Shown: positions 1-9,055 of the stretch, piece by piece
How positions within the stretch are numbered: position 1 is the first letter of the stretch
How the letters are laid out: every line of letters starts with the position of its first letter
NCBI GenBank assembly: GCA_900541965.1
Contig: UQLN01000024.1
Location: forward strand, 1 to 64,000
Reading direction: 5' to 3'
Length of the DNA: 64,000 bases
Origin: an uncultured Parabacteroides sp.
Lineage (GTDB): Bacteria > Bacteroidota > Bacteroidia > Bacteroidales > Tannerellaceae
Position numbers and translations under genes: made by a program
The notes under the pieces: generated by a model
Seen by the model: only the letters and a program-made list of their open reading frames with translations
Told to the model about the DNA's origin: nothing
Databases searched by the model: none

Positions 1-1245
1 TTGAGTAATCTGAAGATACGAGCTTCTTACGGTACGACCGGTAACGATTTGGACTTGAGCAAGGACCCGATCGATAAGATCACGGCATTTTCTTATTTGC
101 AGAAATATAACACATCTGATAAAGCTTATATATTCGGGAGCAATCTGGCGAATGGTATTGTGGCAGGCAGCACACCTAACCCGTTATTGACTTGGGCGAC
201 TTCCACTACTTATAACGGAGGGCTCGACTTCGGTTTCTTCAACAACCGTTTGAGCGGTACATTTGATGCTTTTTATCGTAAGGAGGTGAATATTCTGGGA
301 CCACGTACGGTATCTATTCCAAGTACATACGGGCAGTCTTTGGCACCGGAAAATTATGCCGAACGTTCATGGAGAGGTGGAGAACTGGCATTGACTTGGA
401 TGGACAAGGCCGCTCAGGGTACGATCGATTATTCAGTTTATTTGAATTTGGGTTTTGCTCGTGACCAATGGGATGTGTTGGATGAATCGGCTATTTACAA
501 AGCAGGTGGTAATTTGGCCGATTTGTCGCAAGTAGGTAAGTCTGCTGGCATTTTGAAAGGGTTGATAGCAGATCATCTGTTGACAGACCAGGCAGAAGTG
601 GATGCTTTGAAAGCGAAAGGTTTTAAACAATTTGGCCGTGATCCGTATTTGGGAGGTCTTTTGTATAAAGATACGCGTAGCGATGGTTATGCGCCGGAGC
701 CTGATGGAAAGATCGATAGTAATGACTCGTACAACTTGTTGAGTGATAATGGAACACCGCGTATCAACTACGGTTTCGGAGGCCATATCAAGTGGAGAGG
801 CATTGCTTTGGATATCCACTTCCAAGGTGTCGGCAAGTACGATCGGTTTGTTGGTGGTGTTGATGGTGGTTTTTACCAGCATGGTGGTGCCGTACGTCCT
901 TACTTCCCGATTTGGACAAGCGACAAGGTATATGATCCGGAAAATAATCCGAATGGCGTTTATCCGCGTATTACGGGTAGCAGCTGGTATGAATCAGGTG
1001 CTGGCAATACCAGCTATTGGTTGAGAAACGGTGCTTACTTGCGTTTGAAGAATCTGAATATCGGTTATGACCTGCCGAAGGTGATCTTGCGTCCGTTGGG
1101 TATTACGAATGTGCAGGTATTTGCTAATGCGACCAACTTATTCTGTATTTCTGCCGTGACAGAATTTTTAGATCCGGAACAGAAGTACTACGATTCATAT
1201 CCTTTGATGAGAACCTTTTCTTTTGGTCTTAATTTTTCATTCTAA
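1..1245 (+). CDS. SusC/RagA-family TonB-linked outer membrane protein, C-terminal part
   Basis: The reading frame is open at the window edge, and 414 codons are visible, whereas family members usually have about 1000 residues, so the signal peptide, carboxypeptidase-like domain and plug lie upstream. The visible part has alternating aromatic and polar beta-barrel strands (for example YWLRNGAYLRLKNLNIGYDL) and ends in FGLNFSF, an aromatic C-terminal strand typical of outer membrane barrels. SusC proteins import oligosaccharides with TonB energy, capped by the SusD lipoprotein encoded 18 bp downstream. The substrate cannot be read from this half. The downstream keto-sugar genes suggest a glycoside or disaccharide. 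Confidence 0.93.
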   Translation: MSNLKIRASYGTTGNDLDLSKDPIDKITAFSYLQKYNTSDKAYIFGSNLANGIVAGSTPNPLLTWATSTTYNGGLDFGFFNNRLSGTFDAFYRKEVNILGPRTVSIPSTYGQSLAPENYAERSWRGGELALTWMDKAAQGTIDYSVYLNLGFARDQWDVLDESAIYKAGGNLADLSQVGKSAGILKGLIADHLLTDQAEVDALKAKGFKQFGRDPYLGGLLYKDTRSDGYAPEPDGKIDSNDSYNLLSDNGTPRINYGFGGHIKWRGIALDIHFQGVGKYDRFVGGVDGGFYQHGGAVRPYFPIWTSDKVYDPENNPNGVYPRITGSSWYESGAGNTSYWLRNGAYLRLKNLNIGYDLPKVILRPLGITNVQVFANATNLFCISAVTEFLDPEQKYYDSYPLMRTFSFGLNFSF

Positions 1246-1263
1246 TTTTAAATCGAGAAGAAT

Positions 1264-3057
1264 ATGAAAATAAATAATATAAAATATGCGATCGTTTCCG
1301 CTGTTTTTGCTTTGTGTGGAATGATGACAGGTTGTGATACCTTGGATATTGAAAATGTGGACAGCTATGACGAGTCTATGGTTTGGGGAGATGTCAATCT
1401 GGCTACGGCTTATGTGAACAATTTGTATTCGGAATGTTTTAAGAACTGGAGTCCGAGTGCGGATGATAATTCGGATCAAATCTCAGGGATGCCCTGGTAT
1501 TTGGGTACAATCACAGAGACAGGCGGTGCTTATAAAAAATGGACATATACGGAAATCCGCCATATCAATGAAGCTATCAGGCGTTTGGAAGAAGGGCTGA
1601 TTGATAAGGAGAAAGCAGACGAACTGTTGGGACAGGTCTATTTTATGCGTGCTTACATGTATTATTGGATGGTGATTCATCATGGAGGTGTCCCTTATAT
1701 TAAAGTACCGCAGAATAAAGATACGGATGATTTGTATGTAAAACGTAATTCTACGGCTGAATGTTTCCAGTTTATGGTGGAAGATTTGGATTATGCCATT
1801 ACTTTGTTGCCAGCCAAAATTGCCGGAAATTCTTCCAATTATGGACGTATTGATCAGTGTTTTGCAAAGGCATGGAAGGCAAAGACGTTATTATTGAAGG
1901 CTTCTCCACAGTTTAATCCGAGTAACCAATATGGTAATGCTTATTGGAGCGAAGCGTATACGGCAGCGAAGGAAGCATATGATTTTTGTGTGGCAAACGG
2001 GGTTGCGCTGACTCCTGATTATACTAACATCTGGCTACAGGAACAGGGGCCGGAAGTGGTATTTGCTGTTGTTAACTCGAATCCGAATAAAACTTCCGGT
2101 TGGGCTTCCTCCACTCGTCCGACTTCTATCAGCCGTAGTGTGAATTCTTCCAATCCGACTTGGGAATTTGTAAAAGCATTTCCGATGCTGGACGGTAAGA
2201 GCTATGACGATCCGAGTAGTAAATATTATGTAGGTAATGAAAACGATTTATTGAAATCTTTCTGGAAAAATCGTGATCCGCGCTTCAATCAGGTTTGTTC
2301 GTATAATGGCCGGGAATATCCGGTAGCGGGCAAAACTTCCGGATATAGGCAATATAATGCTTTGGGTATCAGTAATGCTGACGACCAATATGGCGTGAAT
2401 CCGGCTGCTCATACGAATGCGGTGAATAATGACGTATATACCGGCTTCTATAATTATAAAGCTGCTGATATGTCTTTGACTCAAGCGACGGTGTTGACAT
2501 ATGATATCGATTTTATCCTGATGCGCTTTGTCGAGGTGATGTTCATCTATGCAGAGGCGGCAAATGAAACCGGTCATTCGGATGTGGCAATCGATATGCT
2601 GAAACAAATTCGTAAACGTGCAGGTATAGAAGCTGGCAGTGACGGCCTTTATGGGTTGAAAGTCGGTAGCCGCGAAGCTATTCGCCAAGCCATTTTAGAT
2701 GAGCGTAACATTGAACTTTGTTATGAAGGTCATCGTTTCTGGGATCTGCGTCGTACACGTAACATGATGATGCTGGCTGGTTGGACCAAGCATGGAATAG
2801 AGGCGATCGCTATTAATGCCGATGGAACAGACATGGATTTGAATACGGCAAGGGCGAAGACGGATAAGTTTGAGTTGACAACAGGGGATTTCCGTTATGT
2901 CATTCATCAGGTTCCGTACACCGAAGCTGCCGAAAGAGAGTTCGTCATTGAAGAATCTTTCTACTTCTTCCCGATTCAACAAGTTAATATAGATGAAAAT
3001 CCGAATTTGGAGCAAAATTCTAATTGGGGTGGGACATTTAATCCGACGATGGAATAA
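1264..3057 (+). CDS. SusD/RagB-family nutrient-binding lipoprotein
   Basis: This 597-residue protein has a lipoprotein signal ending in MMTGC, with acylation expected at Cys24, followed by the helical TPR-like SusD fold. Family features include VYFMRAYMYYWMV near residue 125 and the C-terminal segment with ILDERNIELCYEGHRFWDLRR near residue 480. SusD lids the SusC barrel on the outer leaflet and captures glycans. It lies 18 bp after the SusC gene and is followed by a strong hairpin terminator, so the SusC-SusD pair can be transcribed separately from the enzyme genes that follow. Confidence 0.96.
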   Translation: MKINNIKYAIVSAVFALCGMMTGCDTLDIENVDSYDESMVWGDVNLATAYVNNLYSECFKNWSPSADDNSDQISGMPWYLGTITETGGAYKKWTYTEIRHINEAIRRLEEGLIDKEKADELLGQVYFMRAYMYYWMVIHHGGVPYIKVPQNKDTDDLYVKRNSTAECFQFMVEDLDYAITLLPAKIAGNSSNYGRIDQCFAKAWKAKTLLLKASPQFNPSNQYGNAYWSEAYTAAKEAYDFCVANGVALTPDYTNIWLQEQGPEVVFAVVNSNPNKTSGWASSTRPTSISRSVNSSNPTWEFVKAFPMLDGKSYDDPSSKYYVGNENDLLKSFWKNRDPRFNQVCSYNGREYPVAGKTSGYRQYNALGISNADDQYGVNPAAHTNAVNNDVYTGFYNYKAADMSLTQATVLTYDIDFILMRFVEVMFIYAEAANETGHSDVAIDMLKQIRKRAGIEAGSDGLYGLKVGSREAIRQAILDERNIELCYEGHRFWDLRRTRNMMMLAGWTKHGIEAIAINADGTDMDLNTARAKTDKFELTTGDFRYVIHQVPYTEAAEREFVIEESFYFFPIQQVNIDENPNLEQNSNWGGTFNPTME

Positions 3058-3075
3058 AATAATAGTTTATCTTTG

Positions 3076-3110
3076 CAAGGACGCGGTTTACAGCCGCGTC
3101 CTTGAATTTT
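3076..3110 (+). terminator. Rho-independent terminator after the SusD gene
   Basis: A perfect 11-bp GC-rich stem (CAAGGACGCGG paired with CCGCGTCCTTG) surrounds a 7-nt loop and is followed by AATTTT. It starts 18 bp after the SusD stop. Confidence 0.85.
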
Positions 3111-3141
3111 GTAATATCAAATTTTAATACTTAATAATGTC

Positions 3142-4020
3142 ATGAAAACAAAAAGCTCATTGTTCCTTTTAGTATTACTCTTTACCTTTTCGTTTGTTAA
3201 GGCCCAGGATAAAATTACAATCGGGGTTATTCAATATGACCACAGTGATATTGATAAGAGTTTTAAAGAACTGCACGAACTGGGCTTCGGCTCTTGCCAG
3301 CTAAATTATAAAAATACAGTGGATAAGGCTTTTGCCGATAAAGTAAAAGCGGCATCCAAAAAACATCAGATAAAAGTGACAACGTTAGTAGGTGTTCCGG
3401 GACATTGCGTATGGAATTTCAGGCAGGGCCCGGCTACTATCGGTTTAGTTCCGAAGGAGGGACGCGAAGAAAAATTGGAAACTTACAAGAAGATGATCGA
3501 TTTTTGTGTGATGGCAGATATACCGGCCATGCACTCACATTTCGGATTTATTCCGGAAGACCCGTCTTCTGAACAATATAAAGATTTTATCCGTGTGATG
3601 AAAGGATTGGCAAACTATGCCAAAGAACGGAATATCATGATTTATTTCGAGACAGGGCAGGAAACGCCTACAACGCTGATTCGTGCGATTCATGATATAG
3701 GAACAGGCAATGTTTTTATCAATTGCGACCTTGCTAATCTGATCATGTACGGTAAAGCAAATGCTTTGGATGCAGTGAAAATGTTTGGCAGCCTGATTAA
3801 GGAATTTCATGCGAAAGACGGTAAATATCCGACAGACCCTTATGAGTTGGGTGCGGAAGTCAATATCCCGGAGGGTGAAGTGAATTTCCCGGCAGTTATT
3901 GCCGAACTGAAAAAACAGAATTACCACGGTTCGCTGACTATTGAATGTGAGTTGAACGGCAGCCAACGGGACTATATTATTAAGACCCGCAAATACTTGC
4001 AGGGATTATTGGATAATTAA
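3142..4020 (+). CDS. Exported sugar phosphate isomerase/epimerase-like TIM-barrel protein
   Basis: This 292-residue protein starts with a Sec signal peptide ending near SFVKAQ, followed by an AP-endonuclease-2/xylose-isomerase-like barrel. Likely metal-site segments are IYFETGQE, VFINCDLANL, EFHAKDGKYP and LTIECELNG, which give the Glu/Asp/His set of this family. The usual role is isomerisation, epimerisation or deglycosylation-type chemistry on free or keto sugars. It is followed by the Gfo/Idh oxidoreductase and DUF1080 genes, the same types of gene found together in Bacteroidales 3-keto-glycoside pathways. An exported location is predicted from the signal peptide. The exact reaction is unknown. 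Confidence 0.88.
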   Translation: MKTKSSLFLLVLLFTFSFVKAQDKITIGVIQYDHSDIDKSFKELHELGFGSCQLNYKNTVDKAFADKVKAASKKHQIKVTTLVGVPGHCVWNFRQGPATIGLVPKEGREEKLETYKKMIDFCVMADIPAMHSHFGFIPEDPSSEQYKDFIRVMKGLANYAKERNIMIYFETGQETPTTLIRAIHDIGTGNVFINCDLANLIMYGKANALDAVKMFGSLIKEFHAKDGKYPTDPYELGAEVNIPEGEVNFPAVIAELKKQNYHGSLTIECELNGSQRDYIIKTRKYLQGLLDN

Positions 4021-4149
4021 TAATTGAAGCTTGATTTATAAAATAATTAATTATTGATTCGCTGAATTATTAAATAATTAATATATTTGTCAATCTTCTT
4101 TTTCAAGGAAAGGTAATTAAGTACTTAATCGATATAAATAGATTATACC

Positions 4150-5406
4150 ATGAAGACAAGTAGAAGAGGGTTCCTAAAGACCCTTGGGGGGGTGGCATTA
4201 TTCTCTATTGTGCCGCGCCATGTGTTGGGGAATGGATATATTGCCCCGAGTGATCAATTAACTAAAGGTATTATCGGTACCGGAGGTATGGGACGCGGGC
4301 ATGTGAATTATGCCGGTACACGCCTGGTTGCTGTTTGTGATGTGGATAAAAAGCATTTGGAACTGGGAAAACAGCTGGTAAAAGATAAAATCGCCGCTTA
4401 TCATGATTTCCGTGATTTGATTTTGGATGAGAATGTGGACATTGTGCACATTGCAACTCCGCCGCACTGGCATGGAATTATGTCTGTTGAAGCAGCAAAA
4501 GCCGGAAAGGACGTGTGGTGTGAAAAGCCTATGACACGTACTATCGGGGAAGGCAAGCGGGTGATGGAAGCCATGAAGCAGTATGGACGTATGTTCCGCC
4601 TGAACACCTGGTTCCGTTTTGAAGACCAGTTCTATGGACTGGGAACGCCCGTTAAACCTTTAAAGAAATTAGTGCAAAGCGGTATGTTAGGCTGGCCTTT
4701 GAAAGTGACAATCAGTAAACATACGGGTTTCGACTGGAAATTCTATTGGGTAGGAAAAGATTACTTGGAACCACAATCGGTACCTGCCGAACTGGATTAT
4801 GACATGTGGTTGGGCCCGGCTCCTTATAAACCGTATAATGCACATCGCGTACATCAGACTTTCCGCGGATATTGGGATTATGATGCCGGAGGTTTGGGAG
4901 ATATGGGGCAACATTATATCGATCCGGTACAATACATTCTGGGTAAAGATGAAACCAGTCCTGTAAAAGTGGAGGTAGATGCTCCCCAACAACATCCGGA
5001 TGCTGTAGGAACCTGGCGTTCTATTACATATACGTATGACGACGGTTGCCAGATCGTATTGTGGGGTGGGGATTATGGTGACCCGAACACGCCTTATATC
5101 TCAGGTCCGAACGGCAATGTATATAAGAATTTCGTTTGCGATATTCCTGATTGGGAAAGAAAGCTGGCTGAATATCCGGAACCGGAACCTCAGGTGACTG
5201 ATTTTATCGAATGTATCAAAACCCGTCAGCCTTTTGCTCTGAATGAACGTAATGGTTTCAGGTCTGCTACGATAGTAAATATGGGAGGTGTGGCTCTGCG
5301 TCTGAACCGGACGTTGAACTTTGACCCTGTGAAGTTGGAATTTGTTGGTGATGAAGCTGCAAATCGTTTACTGGAACAGCCGATGCGCGGACCCTGGAAT
5401 ATTTAA
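4150..5406 (+). CDS. Gfo/Idh/MocA-family oxidoreductase with twin-arginine signal
   Basis: This 418-residue protein begins with a twin-arginine-type leader (TSRRGFLKTLGGVALF), consistent with export of a folded, cofactor-loaded protein. The Rossmann motif is GTGGMGRGH at about residues 42-50, and the CEKPM signature of the family lies near residue 123. Family members oxidise or reduce sugar hydroxyls using tightly bound NAD(P). Next to DUF1080 domains the most likely reaction is oxidation of a glycoside at C3 to the 3-keto form, but this is inference from context. The gene lies 129 bp after the isomerase and 43 bp before the DUF1080 gene, so the three probably form one operon. Confidence 0.92.
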   Translation: MKTSRRGFLKTLGGVALFSIVPRHVLGNGYIAPSDQLTKGIIGTGGMGRGHVNYAGTRLVAVCDVDKKHLELGKQLVKDKIAAYHDFRDLILDENVDIVHIATPPHWHGIMSVEAAKAGKDVWCEKPMTRTIGEGKRVMEAMKQYGRMFRLNTWFRFEDQFYGLGTPVKPLKKLVQSGMLGWPLKVTISKHTGFDWKFYWVGKDYLEPQSVPAELDYDMWLGPAPYKPYNAHRVHQTFRGYWDYDAGGLGDMGQHYIDPVQYILGKDETSPVKVEVDAPQQHPDAVGTWRSITYTYDDGCQIVLWGGDYGDPNTPYISGPNGNVYKNFVCDIPDWERKLAEYPEPEPQVTDFIECIKTRQPFALNERNGFRSATIVNMGGVALRLNRTLNFDPVKLEFVGDEAANRLLEQPMRGPWNI

Positions 5407-5449
5407 TAGATGAGAGAGTAGACTTTTGAATTGAAATAAATCAGAGAAA

Positions 5450-8400
5450 ATGAAAAGAACATATATATCGATAGCCGCTTTGTTACTGTGCAGTAGTATG
5501 CTGGTTGCACAGGCTCCGGCCAACCGTACTGCAAAAACGATTGCTGCTGATGTGCTTGCCCAGATGCCGGCAGCGAAGCAGGCTGAATACAATAAATTGA
5601 TAAACGACTTGAGTTCGACCGGCGAAGAAGGGGTTCTGATGCTGGTGAATATGATAAACGCTCCGGGTAAGGGCAGTAATGCCAATGTGGATTACGCATT
5701 GAGCGGATTGACTCATTATGTAATGGCTAAAGGAGAAGAGAGTGCACGTTTGACAACAGCCAAAGCCTACATGAAAGCATTGGATATGTTGACAGACCGT
5801 GAATCGAAAGCTTTTATTATCCGTCAACTTGAAATATTGGGAGAAGATGAATGTATCGATACGCTTGTCTCTTATCTGAATGATGAAAGCCTCAGCGGTC
5901 CGGCTGCGCGTGCTCTTTCTGCCATAGGTAGCGAGAATGCGGGGAAAGCTTTGGTCGCATCGTTAATGCGCCGTTCGGGTACATTGCAGACTCAGAAGGA
6001 TATTGTCCGTGCCATCGCACAGGCACAGGTCCCGGATTCGGAGGCTGCACTAAGAGCATTATTGGGTTCCAGCGATCCGAACATGCAGAAAGAATTGTTT
6101 TATGCGTTAAGCCGTGTCGGAACAAAAGCCTCATTACCGAGTCTGGCAGAAGCTGCCGCCGCTGCCGGATATACGATGGATAAATTAGGTGCTAATGAAG
6201 CTTATATCACATTAATCAAACGCATTGCCGCACAGGGCGATTTGCAGACAGCGGAAAAAGCTGCGAAAGATTTGATGAAGAAAGCGACAAAGGCTGATGC
6301 TTTGCAAAGCCGGGAAGCTGCTTTGCAGATTTTGCTTGCAGTTAAAAGTGGTGAAGCTACCAAACAGGTTGTTGCTGCAATGAAAGATGCAGATAAGGGC
6401 TACCGCAATGCTGCATTGAATTTTGCCTCCGATTATGCAAACCAGGCTATGTATGTCGAATTAATGAAGGTGATGATGAAAGCCAAACCGGATGTTAAGG
6501 TCGATATTTTGAATTGGCTCGGACGTGAAGCGAAAAGACCTTCACAACATGATATTATCAAGAATCTGGAAATTCGTTTCGACCTTCCTGCCAAACAGGT
6601 TTTGCTGGAACAGTTGAATAAAGGGGAATATCCGGTGAGAGAAGCGGCTGCATGGACAATTGTCAAGATTGGCGATCAATCATGTATCCCTGCTTTGGCG
6701 AATCTGCTGAAGAGTGACGACCACCAGATGGTTCTGCTGGCTCAGGATGCATTAATTGCGTTTAATGGTGATATTGATGCTGCTGTAGCAAAAGCCATAC
6801 CTGCTGCCGGTAATGCCGGAAAGATTGCCGGACTTCAATTATTGGCTATGCGTAATGCGACAGCAAATATTAATACGGTATTGGAACAGACGAAATCCGA
6901 ATCGCCGGAAGTTGTAGCTGCTGCTTACGTTGCATTGAAGGATGTGGTAAGCGACCGTGACTTGACAAATCTTTGTGGAATGTTGGAGACCGCCGATGCT
7001 TTGGCTATCCCACCATTACAGCGTGCTGTAATCTCGGCTTTGTCTTTCTTGCCGAAAAATGAACAGGCTTCTACAATTACACGCCGTATGGTACAGGCCG
7101 GTGATAATAAAAAATCTTTATATTATGTGGTATTGGCTTCAACCGGACAACCGGAAGCCTTAGCTACAATCGTGAAAGGATTCCGCACAAGTACAGGTGC
7201 ACAACGGGATGCTGCATTTGAAGCTTTATTGAACTGGAAGGGCATTGAAGCTGCCGATGAACTGTTTAATATCTGCAAGGAAAACACTTCTTCCAATTAT
7301 TTCAATCCGGCACTGAATGCATATATCAAGTTAGTTTCTAATCCTGCAATCACAGGTGAAAATCGTTTGTTGAAATTACGTAAGGCTATGGAAATAGCTA
7401 AGACAGATCAGCAAAAGATTGAAATATTGAAGCAGATTGAAAAGACTGGAACCTTCCTGGGTATGTTGTATGCCGGTGAGTTCCTGAACCAGAAACCTGT
7501 ACAACAGGCTGCCGCTAATGCTGTTATGAATATTGCATTAGGCAATAAGGACTATACGGGAACAAATGTTCGTGATTTGCTGAATAAGGTGATACAGGTG
7601 CTGGATAATCCGGATGCAGGTTACCAGAAAGAAGCCATCCGGAAACATCTTGCAGAAATGCCGGCCGGTGAAGGGTTTGTTTCCATCTTTAATGGCAAAG
7701 ACCTCACCGGATGGAAAGGTTTGGTTGAGAATCCGATTGCGCGTGCTAAAATGAAACCCGCTCAATTGGCTAAAGCTCAGGAAAAAGCAGACGAGCAAAT
7801 GCGTAAAGACTGGGTGGTGGAAGATGGCATGATGGTTTATGTAGGTTCAGGTTTCGATAATCTGTGTACAGACAAGCAGTATGGAGATTTCGAAATGTAT
7901 GTGGATTGGATGCTTGATCCGGCAGGACCGGAAGCTGATGCAGGTATCTACCTTCGTGGTACGCCTCAGGTCCAGATATGGGATACTTCCCGTGTGGATG
8001 TCGGTGCACAAGTAGGTTCAGGTGGTTTATATAATAACCAGGTAAATGAAAGTAAGCCGTCTAAAGTTGCCGACAACAAATTAGGAGAATGGAATAGCTT
8101 CTATATTAAGATGGTGGGCGACCGCGTAACTGTTGTCCTGAATGGGGAAAAGGTCGTGGATGATGTTATTCTGGAAAACTATTGGGATCGTAACCAGCCG
8201 ATACCTATGATGGAACAGATTGAATTACAGGCTCACGGAAGTAAAGTTTATTATCGTAATATTTATGTAAAGGAACTGGAACGTAAAGAACCGTTCAAAC
8301 TGTCTGCCGAAGAGGCAAAAGATGGTTTCAAGGTGTTGTTTGACGGAACCAATATGCATGAGTGGACCGGAAATACGGTAGATTATACATTGGAAGATGG

Positions 8401-8908
8401 CTGTATTTCTATGATACCGAGCAGAAGTTTCGGAGGAAACCTGTATACGAAGAAAGAATATGGAAACTTTATCTATCGTTTCGAATTTCAATTGACTCCG
8501 GGTGCTAATAATGGGGTAGGTATCCGCACTCCGATGGAAGGGGATGCCGCTTATGCAGGTATGGAAATCCAGATACTTGATTGCGAACATCCTATTTATA
8601 AGGATATTACCAAATATCAGCATCATGGTTCCGTTTACGGGATTATTCCAGCAAATGCCGATCATCCCAAGGCTTTCAAACCTGTGGGCGAGTGGAACGA
8701 GGAAGAAATTGTGGCTAACGGAGATAACATCCGTGTAACAGTGAACGGGGTGGTTATCCTTGAAGGTAACATCCGCGATGCTGTGAAAAACGGTACTCCC
8801 GACGGAAAGGAACATCCGGGATTGTTCAATAAGAAAGGACACATCGGTTTCTTAGGTCACGGCTCTCCGGTTAAATTCCGCAATATACGTATCAAGGAAT
8901 TGAAATAA
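5450..8908 (+). CDS. HEAT-repeat protein with tandem DUF1080 (3-keto-disaccharide hydrolase) domains
   Basis: This 1152-residue protein has a Sec signal peptide (MKRTYISIAALLLCSSMLVAQ), then about 700 residues of helical HEAT-like repeats (for example YPVREAAAWTIVKIGDQSCIPALANLL). Two DUF1080/PF06439 domains follow, starting near residue 741 (FVSIFNGKDLTGW) and residue 960 (FKVLFDGTNMHEWTG). DUF1080 domains adopt a concanavalin-like fold and include 3-keto-disaccharide hydrolases. Most DUF1080 proteins carry a single domain, so the HEAT scaffold plus two domains is unusual. The second domain keeps the typical ending (GHIGFLGHG, then VKFRNIRIKEL). It is probably periplasmic, acting after the oxidoreductase upstream, and a terminator follows 22 bp after the stop. 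Confidence 0.9.
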   Translation: MKRTYISIAALLLCSSMLVAQAPANRTAKTIAADVLAQMPAAKQAEYNKLINDLSSTGEEGVLMLVNMINAPGKGSNANVDYALSGLTHYVMAKGEESARLTTAKAYMKALDMLTDRESKAFIIRQLEILGEDECIDTLVSYLNDESLSGPAARALSAIGSENAGKALVASLMRRSGTLQTQKDIVRAIAQAQVPDSEAALRALLGSSDPNMQKELFYALSRVGTKASLPSLAEAAAAAGYTMDKLGANEAYITLIKRIAAQGDLQTAEKAAKDLMKKATKADALQSREAALQILLAVKSGEATKQVVAAMKDADKGYRNAALNFASDYANQAMYVELMKVMMKAKPDVKVDILNWLGREAKRPSQHDIIKNLEIRFDLPAKQVLLEQLNKGEYPVREAAAWTIVKIGDQSCIPALANLLKSDDHQMVLLAQDALIAFNGDIDAAVAKAIPAAGNAGKIAGLQLLAMRNATANINTVLEQTKSESPEVVAAAYVALKDVVSDRDLTNLCGMLETADALAIPPLQRAVISALSFLPKNEQASTITRRMVQAGDNKKSLYYVVLASTGQPEALATIVKGFRTSTGAQRDAAFEALLNWKGIEAADELFNICKENTSSNYFNPALNAYIKLVSNPAITGENRLLKLRKAMEIAKTDQQKIEILKQIEKTGTFLGMLYAGEFLNQKPVQQAAANAVMNIALGNKDYTGTNVRDLLNKVIQVLDNPDAGYQKEAIRKHLAEMPAGEGFVSIFNGKDLTGWKGLVENPIARAKMKPAQLAKAQEKADEQMRKDWVVEDGMMVYVGSGFDNLCTDKQYGDFEMYVDWMLDPAGPEADAGIYLRGTPQVQIWDTSRVDVGAQVGSGGLYNNQVNESKPSKVADNKLGEWNSFYIKMVGDRVTVVLNGEKVVDDVILENYWDRNQPIPMMEQIELQAHGSKVYYRNIYVKELERKEPFKLSAEEAKDGFKVLFDGTNMHEWTGNTVDYTLEDGCISMIPSRSFGGNLYTKKEYGNFIYRFEFQLTPGANNGVGIRTPMEGDAAYAGMEIQILDCEHPIYKDITKYQHHGSVYGIIPANADHPKAFKPVGEWNEEEIVANGDNIRVTVNGVVILEGNIRDAVKNGTPDGKEHPGLFNKKGHIGFLGHGSPVKFRNIRIKELK

Positions 8909-8929
8909 TATATCATATTTAAAAAAGTC

Positions 8930-8968
8930 AGCGGGGATCGGTTAAATACTGATTCCCGCTTTTGTTTT
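8930..8968 (+). terminator. Hairpin terminator after the DUF1080 gene
   Basis: A 10-bp stem (AGCGGGGATC paired with GATTCCCGCT, one G-U pair) has an 11-nt loop and is followed by TTTGTTTT. Confidence 0.8.
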
Positions 8969-9055
8969 GCGAAAGGTGTTGAATTTTAAAAGGAATAAAG
9001 TTTGTTTGTGTGACTTTTTATATCGATTTTTGCTTTCAAATAGCAAATAACTTAT

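Noticed and set aside
3068..3075. TATCTTTG as a promoter of the isomerase gene at 3142
   Set aside because: The match to TAnnTTTG is good, but the terminator at 3076-3110 follows immediately and no -33 element is present.
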